From assembly GCA_016930155.1 (NCBI GenBank), contig JAFGHL010000093.1, forward strand, positions 1-38,338: a stretch of DNA of 38,338 nucleotides, given 5' to 3'. A program made the translations under genes and the position numbers. A model generated the notes under the pieces. It had not been told where the DNA came from. It saw only the letters and a program-made list of their open reading frames with translations, and ran no database searches. Positions 33,909 through 38,338 of the stretch are shown here, one piece after another. The stretch comes from Dehalococcoidia bacterium. GTDB lineage: Bacteria > Chloroflexota > Dehalococcoidia > GIF9 > UBA5629. Every line of letters starts with the position of its first letter. Positions within the stretch are counted from its first letter, which is position 1.

Positions 33909-33938
33909 TTTACAAATTATACAAATAATGTATAATTT
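33909..33938. promoter_or_regulatory. dsrAB promoter with perfect dyad operator (copy 2)
   Basis: The arms AAATTATACA (33914-33923) and TGTATAATTT (33929-33938) are perfectly complementary, with spacer AATAA. The block from ACA before the left arm to AA after the right arm differs from the copy at 21404-21432 at a single base, in the spacer. On the plus strand TTTACA (33909-33914) precedes TATAAT (33931-33936) by 16 bases, giving a strong promoter for dsrA with a leader of about 100 bases. The dyad covers the spacer and -10, as expected of a transcription factor site. Confidence 0.75.
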
Positions 33939-34041
33939 AACCGGCTGTGATAAAGCGCGTGGGGCAGGCAAGTATACGCCTGCAGATGGTAAATATTTTA
34001 TATCGAGCTTGATTGGATTAAATAATCAGGAGGCGCACTAA

Positions 34042-35211
34042 ATGGCGGAGCGAGATACACCTTTAATAGATAACCTGGAGAGCGGACCCTGGCCCAGCTA
34101 TGTAAAGCAGGTGAAACGCGCCGCCGAGAAGAATGCCGCGGCCAAAGATTTGCTGGGCGTACTGGAATTATCCTTTAAGGACCGGATAACCCATTGGAAG
34201 CATGGAGGCATCGTGGGGGTGACGGGCTACGGTGGCGGCGTGATCGGACGCTATACCGATGTGCCTGACAAGTTTCCCAATGTGGAAATGTTCCACACCA
34301 TGCGTGTCAATATGCCCTCCGGCTGGTTTTATACCACCGAATCACTGCGCAAGGTATGCGATATCTGGGAGAAGTACGGCAGCGGGCTGACCAACTTTCA
34401 TGGCTCCACCGGTGATATCATTCTGCTCGGCACTAATACGCAGAATCTGCAACCATGTTTCGATGAATTGGCCGAGGCCGGATTCGACCTGGGCGGCTCT
34501 GGTTCAGCACTGCGTACTCCCAGCGCCTGTGTAGGACCGGCCAGGTGCGAATGGGCCTGCATCGATACGCTGGATATCTGCAATAATCTTACACAGGAAT
34601 TTCAGGACGAGTTGCACCGACCCAGATGGCCCTATAAATTCAAAATCAAGGTATCAGGTTGCCCCAATGACGGAGTGGCGGCCATCGCCCGCGCCGACTT
34701 CACGATCATCGGCACCTGGCGCGATGCACTTCGCATTGACCAGGACGAGGTTCGCAAATACGTTAAAAGCGGCCTTGACATCAAGGGCATCGTCACTGAC
34801 AAATGCCCGACCAGGGCGCTGGACTGGGATGAGAAAGCGCAGAAGCTCCACCTGAGGGCAGCCGATTGCGTGCGCTGCATGCACTGCATCAACAAGATGC
34901 CCAAAGCACTGAGGCCGGGGCTGGATAAAGGCGCCACCATACTGATAGGCAGCAAGGCTCCTATTATCAAGGGCGCTTACCTGTCGTGGGTGCTGGTGCC
35001 CTTCATGAAAATGGAGCCTCCTTACGATGAGACCAAGGAGTTGCTACGCAAGATCTGGGAATGGTGGGATGAGAACGGGCGTACCCGTGAGAGAGTCGCG
35101 GAATTAATTGAGCGCCTTGGAATGCGTGCGTTCCTGCGGGCAGTCGGCATTAAACCCTTGCCGCAAATGGTCTTCAAGCCCCGGTCTAATCCATATGTAT
35201 TTTTTGACTAA
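34042..35211 (+). CDS. dsrA: DsrA, dissimilatory sulfite reductase alpha subunit
   Basis: A 389-residue protein with an AGGAGG ribosome binding site eight bases before the ATG. DsrA signatures are clear: the siroheme/[4Fe-4S] motif [12 protein letters not shown] (C163, C169), KVSGCPND (C207), and the ferredoxin domain DKCPTRAL with CVRCMHC (C255, C276, C279, C282). The fourth cysteine of the siroheme-coupled cluster, normally CPNDC, is Gly211 (codon GGA). In known enzymes the alpha-site siroheme is structural and catalysis is at the beta site, so activity need not be lost. The protein is shorter than Desulfovibrio DsrA (about 437). DsrAB reduces sulfite and loads sulfur onto DsrC. Confidence 0.95.
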   Translation: MAERDTPLIDNLESGPWPSYVKQVKRAAEKNAAAKDLLGVLELSFKDRITHWKHGGIVGVTGYGGGVIGRYTDVPDKFPNVEMFHTMRVNMPSGWFYTTESLRKVCDIWEKYGSGLTNFHGSTGDIILLGTNTQNLQPCFDELAEAGFDLGGSGSALRTPSACVGPARCEWACIDTLDICNNLTQEFQDELHRPRWPYKFKIKVSGCPNDGVAAIARADFTIIGTWRDALRIDQDEVRKYVKSGLDIKGIVTDKCPTRALDWDEKAQKLHLRAADCVRCMHCINKMPKALRPGLDKGATILIGSKAPIIKGAYLSWVLVPFMKMEPPYDETKELLRKIWEWWDENGRTRERVAELIERLGMRAFLRAVGIKPLPQMVFKPRSNPYVFFD

Positions 35212-35246
35212 TAAATTTTATTAAGGTACTACTAAGGAGTGACGCA

Positions 35247-36311
35247 ATGGGTAAAAGCGATATCGGTCCCCCTGATTTCAGGAAAATGCTTCCCCCCGTG
35301 ATCAAAAAGAATTATGGAAAATGGAAGTATCACGAGATAATTAAACCGGGCGTGCTCAAACATGTTTCCGAAACGGGCGACGAGGTCTGGACGGTAAGGG
35401 CAGGTTCGCCCAGGCTTGTCAGTGTCGATTTTATCCGTGACCTCTGCGATGTTGCCGACAAATATTGTGATGGGCACCTGCGCTTTACCAGCAGGTACAA
35501 CATCGAATTAATGACACCTGAGAAAGAGAATGTGGAGCCTCTAATCGAAGCAGTCAATAAGCTTGGACTGCCGGTGGGTGGAACAGGTAAGTCCATATCT
35601 AACATCGTGCATACACAGGGTTGGGCGCACTGCCACAGCGCAGCCACCGATTCATCCGGCCTGGTTAAAGCCATCATGGATGAGCTATACCCGTATTTCA
35701 CCAGTATGAACCTTCCGGCCCGGGTGCGTGTGGCCCTGGCGTGTTGTATTAATATGTGCGGCGCAGTTCATTGTTCGGACATAGCCATAGTAGGCATACA
35801 TACAAAACCCCCCAAGGTGGACAATTCCAAGCTAAGCGCAATGTGCGAGATACCCACCACTATGGCTGCCTGTCCCACCGGCGCCATACGCAAGAGTCCG
35901 GATCCCAACGTAAAGGGCCTGGTGGTCAACGATGAAAAATGTATGTACTGCGGCAACTGCTTCACAGTCTGCCCGGCTATGCCGTTGGCCGATGCCGAGG
36001 GAGACGGCGTGGCCATCTATGTAGGCGGCAAGGTTTCCAACGCCCGTAGCGCACCCATGTTTTCACGATTGGCCATACCTTACCTGCCCAACAACCCACC
36101 CCGCTGGCCCGAGGCCGTGAGCGCGATTAAAAACATAGTCGAAGTCTACGCTAAAAATGCACGGCAGGAAGAACGCATGGGCGAGTGGATCGAGCGCATC
36201 GGCTGGGAAACCTTCTTCAAGCTGACGGGCATAGAGTTCACCGAGCACCACATCGATGATTTCACCCACGCAGTGGAGACTTACCGCACCACTACCCAGT
36301 TCCGCTGGTAA
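35247..36311 (+). CDS. dsrB: DsrB, dissimilatory sulfite reductase beta subunit
   Basis: A 354-residue protein 35 bases after dsrA, with a ribosome binding site (AAGGAG) before ATG 35247. The catalytic siroheme-[4Fe-4S] ligands are intact: C129 in [11 protein letters not shown], then C166-C167 and C171 in [13 protein letters not shown]. The ferredoxin domain has AACPTGA (C209) and [12 protein letters not shown] (C232, C235, C238). The C terminus ([26 protein letters not shown]) is the arm that packs on the partner. It forms the alpha2beta2 enzyme with DsrA and holds the active site for six-electron reduction of sulfite. Confidence 0.97.
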   Translation: MGKSDIGPPDFRKMLPPVIKKNYGKWKYHEIIKPGVLKHVSETGDEVWTVRAGSPRLVSVDFIRDLCDVADKYCDGHLRFTSRYNIELMTPEKENVEPLIEAVNKLGLPVGGTGKSISNIVHTQGWAHCHSAATDSSGLVKAIMDELYPYFTSMNLPARVRVALACCINMCGAVHCSDIAIVGIHTKPPKVDNSKLSAMCEIPTTMAACPTGAIRKSPDPNVKGLVVNDEKCMYCGNCFTVCPAMPLADAEGDGVAIYVGGKVSNARSAPMFSRLAIPYLPNNPPRWPEAVSAIKNIVEVYAKNARQEERMGEWIERIGWETFFKLTGIEFTEHHIDDFTHAVETYRTTTQFRW

Positions 36312-36323
36312 GGAGGTTTAGAT

Positions 36324-36524
36324 ATGACAGAAGGAGTAACCGACGAACTCAAGGAAAAGATCCTCAAGTACTTATCGACTACCAGTAAGGCCAAGAACCG
36401 CGATGTGGCACGAGCGATTGAAGTGGATAAGCCGCTTGTGGACAAGGCCATCGGCGAACTGGCCAAAGAGGGCAAGATCGAATACCTGTATCTTGAGACC
36501 TCCTACATCAAACTAAAAGCTTGA
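36324..36524 (+). CDS. dsrD: DsrD, small winged-helix protein
   Basis: A 66-residue protein 12 bases after dsrB, with an AAGGAGG ribosome binding site. It is typical DsrD: ELKEKILKYLSTTSKAKNRDVARAIEVDKPLVDKAIGELAKEGKIEYLYLETSYIKL, a winged-helix fold. DsrD has been reported to act as an activator of DsrAB rather than a DNA-binding factor. Its presence is regarded as a marker of reductive rather than oxidative Dsr systems. Confidence 0.95.
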   Translation: MTEGVTDELKEKILKYLSTTSKAKNRDVARAIEVDKPLVDKAIGELAKEGKIEYLYLETSYIKLKA

Positions 36525-36539
36525 ACACGGCATGGTAGT

Positions 36540-37952
36540 ATGTCAATAGCATCTGTGATGATAGCGGCTCCGCAGGGGCGTTCAGGCAAGACCACTATTT
36601 CCATGGGCCTGTGTGCCGCGCTGCGTAAAAAAGGCTTAAAGGTTAAACCATTTAAAAAAGGGCCCGACTATATTGATCCGTCGTGGCTGACAGCAGCCGC
36701 GGGACATATCTGCGGTAACCTTGATCCTTTTATGTTCAGCGTAACCGCATTGAAGCAATCATTCACATGGGGCTGCGAGAACATGGATATTGCCATGATC
36801 GAGGCCAGCATGGGCCTTTACGATAGCGCCGGCGAGGATGGAACCGGCAGTTCAGCCTGGTTGGCCAGACTCTTGAAAGTGCCGGTAATACTAATAGTCA
36901 ACGCCTCTCGCATGACTCGCAGCGCCGCTGCCATGGTTTCCGGCTATGTAAACTTCGAGCCGGGCACCGGAATTGCAGGTGTGATCCTTAACAACGTGGC
37001 AGGTCAACGACACAGCAGCAAACTGGTCACAGCCATTGAAAAACACTGCGGGATACCTGTGCTGGGCTGCGTTCCCTCAGATGCGCGCCTTGCGCTTCAG
37101 GAGCGCCACATCGGCATCGTGCCCTTGATCGAGCACGAAAATGCAGCCGGACTAATCAACGATGCCTGCACGGTTATCGAAAAGAATGTTGATATCGACC
37201 GCGTATTCTGTATCGCTAATACCGCTGAAGCCGAAACCGTTGCAGCCGGTGCGCTTCCCAATATCTTTACCAGTGGCATAGCTTCCGAGCAATCTCTGCG
37301 TGCCAATGTCACCATAGGCGTCCTTTATGACAGGGCCTTCTCTTTCTATTACCCGGATAACCTGATGGCCCTGCAAAATGCAGGCGCCCGACTTGTTTTC
37401 ATCAATTCATTTACAGACAGCCTGCCGGACACGGATGGCCTTTACATCGGCGGGGGTTTCCCCGAGCTTTATGCCGCTGAGCTTGAGGCCAATGCCGGAT
37501 TGAGGCGGGACATAGCCGGAGCTGCACAGCAGGGATTGCCCGTATACGCTGAGTGCGCCGGATTGATGTACCTGTGCCGCGCCATTATAAAGAACAACCG
37601 GCGTTATCACATGGCAGGACTATTCGATGAGGAAGCGGAGATAATCGCCAAGCCCCAGGGTCACGGTTATATGGTGGTGGAAGTCGGAAAAGGCAATCCC
37701 TTTTTCCAGGCCGGCACTGTCATAAGAGGGCATGAGTTCCACTATTCCAGATTAACCGGAAATACGGCATCAAATACCACCTTCTATGTCAGGCGTGGCC
37801 ACGGCATTGACGGGCGCACCGATGGCATGGTACATAAGAACACCCTGGCAACCTATCTACACTTGCATGCACTTTCGATGCCCAACTGGGCTGGTGATTT
37901 TGTCAACCTCGCTCTATCACATAGAATAAGTGCAGTCAACACAGCAGTATAA
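36540..37952 (+). CDS. dsrN: DsrN-type cobyrinate a,c-diamide synthase family siroheme amidase
   Basis: A 470-residue protein in the CobB/CbiA family. The N-terminal ATPase domain has the P-loop-like APQGRSGKTTISMGL (9-23), GPDYIDPSWL, and IEASMGLYDSAGEDGTGSSAWLARLLKVPVILIVNASRM. The C-terminal class I glutamine amidotransferase domain has GLYIGGGFPELYAAEL, the nucleophile Cys339 in YAECAGLMYL, and a histidine in RGHEFHYS. Family members amidate corrinoid or sirohydrochlorin side chains with glutamine. Its place between dsrD and dsrC argues for DsrN, which makes the amidated siroheme of DsrAB, rather than cobalamin synthesis, since no cob genes are near. Confidence 0.85.
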   Translation: MSIASVMIAAPQGRSGKTTISMGLCAALRKKGLKVKPFKKGPDYIDPSWLTAAAGHICGNLDPFMFSVTALKQSFTWGCENMDIAMIEASMGLYDSAGEDGTGSSAWLARLLKVPVILIVNASRMTRSAAAMVSGYVNFEPGTGIAGVILNNVAGQRHSSKLVTAIEKHCGIPVLGCVPSDARLALQERHIGIVPLIEHENAAGLINDACTVIEKNVDIDRVFCIANTAEAETVAAGALPNIFTSGIASEQSLRANVTIGVLYDRAFSFYYPDNLMALQNAGARLVFINSFTDSLPDTDGLYIGGGFPELYAAELEANAGLRRDIAGAAQQGLPVYAECAGLMYLCRAIIKNNRRYHMAGLFDEEAEIIAKPQGHGYMVVEVGKGNPFFQAGTVIRGHEFHYSRLTGNTASNTTFYVRRGHGIDGRTDGMVHKNTLATYLHLHALSMPNWAGDFVNLALSHRISAVNTAV

Positions 37953-37967
37953 CGTGGAGTCAAGGCC

Positions 37968-38120
37968 ATGATAGTAGTTTGTCCTGTGTGCAAAACCGAG
38001 ATTGAAGATAAAAAAGCCGGGGGCGCCGGCGAACAGGACGGGGAAAATTATTGCTTCTGTTGCAAGGCCTGCAAGAAGCAGTTCGATGAAGACCCGAATC
38101 AATACGTAGACAAGAAATAG
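37968..38120 (+). CDS. Small YHS-domain protein in the dsr operon
   Basis: A 50-residue protein translated by hand from ATG 37968 to the stop at 38118-38120. It begins MIVVCPVCKTEIEDKKAG, followed by YCFCCKACKKQFDEDPNQYV. This is the YHS-domain pattern (C-x2-C ... F-C-x2-C-x3-F-x3-P-x2-Y) found in metal-binding proteins. It lies 15 bases after the dsrN-type gene and 17 before dsrC, so it is part of the operon. A role in metal or cluster handling for DsrAB is a guess. Confidence 0.8.
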   Translation: MIVVCPVCKTEIEDKKAGGAGEQDGENYCFCCKACKKQFDEDPNQYVDKK

Positions 38121-38137
38121 CTTGGAGGAGAGTGATT

Positions 38138-38338
38138 ATGCCCATTGTAACACTTGGTGGACAACAGATCGAGGTTGATGAGGATGGCTTTATGCAAGAG
38201 CCGGAAAAATGGAGCAATGAAGTGGCCGAGGATATAGCCAAAACCGAGGACGTCTATCCCATGAATGACGACCGCTGGAAGATCGTCAATTTCCTGCGTA
38301 ATTACTTTGTTGAATTCGGCATTGCGCCACCCATTCGC
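38138..38338 (+). CDS. dsrC: DsrC, sulfur-carrier protein (5' part, cut by window end)
   Basis: The first 67 residues are seen, from an ATG with a GGAGGAG ribosome binding site. The reading MPIVTLGGQQIEVDEDGFMQEPEKWSNEVAEDIAKTED, then DDRWKIVNFLRNYFVEFGIAPPIR, is the conserved TusE/DsrC N terminus. The two C-terminal cysteines that carry the sulfite-derived sulfur lie outside the window, so DsrC as opposed to plain TusE rests on its position in the dsr operon. It links DsrAB to the membrane DsrMKJOP complex. Confidence 0.9.
   Translation, partial: MPIVTLGGQQIEVDEDGFMQEPEKWSNEVAEDIAKTEDVYPMNDDRWKIVNFLRNYFVEFGIAPPIR

Noticed and set aside
36540-37952. Cobalamin biosynthesis CobB/CbiA
   Set aside because: No other cobalamin genes are near, and the gene sits between dsrD and dsrC, which fits DsrN. 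Family-level sequence alone cannot exclude dual use.

Overview
The window looks like a chromosomal segment of an uncultured anaerobic Chloroflexota bacterium, probably a Dehalococcoidia relative. The evidence is a complete reductive-type dissimilatory sulfite reductase set (DsrAB, DsrD, DsrMKJOP, a DsrN-type amidase and the start of DsrC), a glycyl radical enzyme, many short lipoproteins, and moderate base composition. From memory, dsrAB has been reported in marine-sediment Dehalococcoidia. The phylum is an inference; no rRNA or other marker gene is present. No tRNA, rRNA, CRISPR array, insertion sequence or phage gene was seen, and no gene-free stretch exceeds 300 bases.

Left part (1-8.7 kb): mixed housekeeping and envelope genes. 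These are a DUF3795 protein, a branched-chain-type binding lipoprotein, a DUF47/PhoU-like protein, a nitroreductase, an anti-sigma-type ATPase, a CDF-family protein whose metal site looks lost, and three lipoproteins in a row (Ig-like, TPR, tandem polysaccharide-deacetylase-like).

8.7-17.1 kb: a polysaccharide and signalling locus. On the minus strand run a cytoplasmic GAF histidine kinase, an OmpR-type regulator, an unusual response regulator with a TackOD1-like zinc domain, a processive GT2 synthase and a sugar epimerase. A nucleotide-sugar dehydrogenase is divergent from the kinase. Both directions have near-consensus promoters between 15.6 and 15.75 kb.

17.1-21.3 kb (minus strand): a LarA/DUF2088-like protein, a 71-residue four-cysteine protein, a flavoprotein of the 2-ketopropyl-coenzyme M oxidoreductase/carboxylase type, and a KDSR-like SDR.

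21.4-30.2 kb (plus strand): an SsuACB/TauABC-type ABC importer, an RsbRD_N-like protein, dsrMKJOP and an unknown membrane protein. 30.2-33.8 kb (minus strand): a ResC/CcsA-type cytochrome c assembly protein and a glycyl radical enzyme. 34.0-38.3 kb (plus strand): dsrA, dsrB, dsrD, a dsrN-type gene, a 50-residue YHS protein and the 5' part of dsrC.

The most interesting signal is a perfect 10-base inverted repeat with a 5-base spacer. It occurs almost identically at 21406-21430 (between the LarA/2-KPCC-like operon and the ABC/dsrMKJOP operon) and at 33914-33938 (between the glycyl radical enzyme and dsrAB). Both copies overlap -10-like elements. This suggests one regulator controls sulfonate-type uptake, a coenzyme-M-enzyme-like flavoprotein, a radical lyase and the whole sulfite-reducing chain. 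I propose the region is an organosulfonate-to-sulfite respiration island. The parts are visible in the sequence, but the substrate and the linkage are inference.
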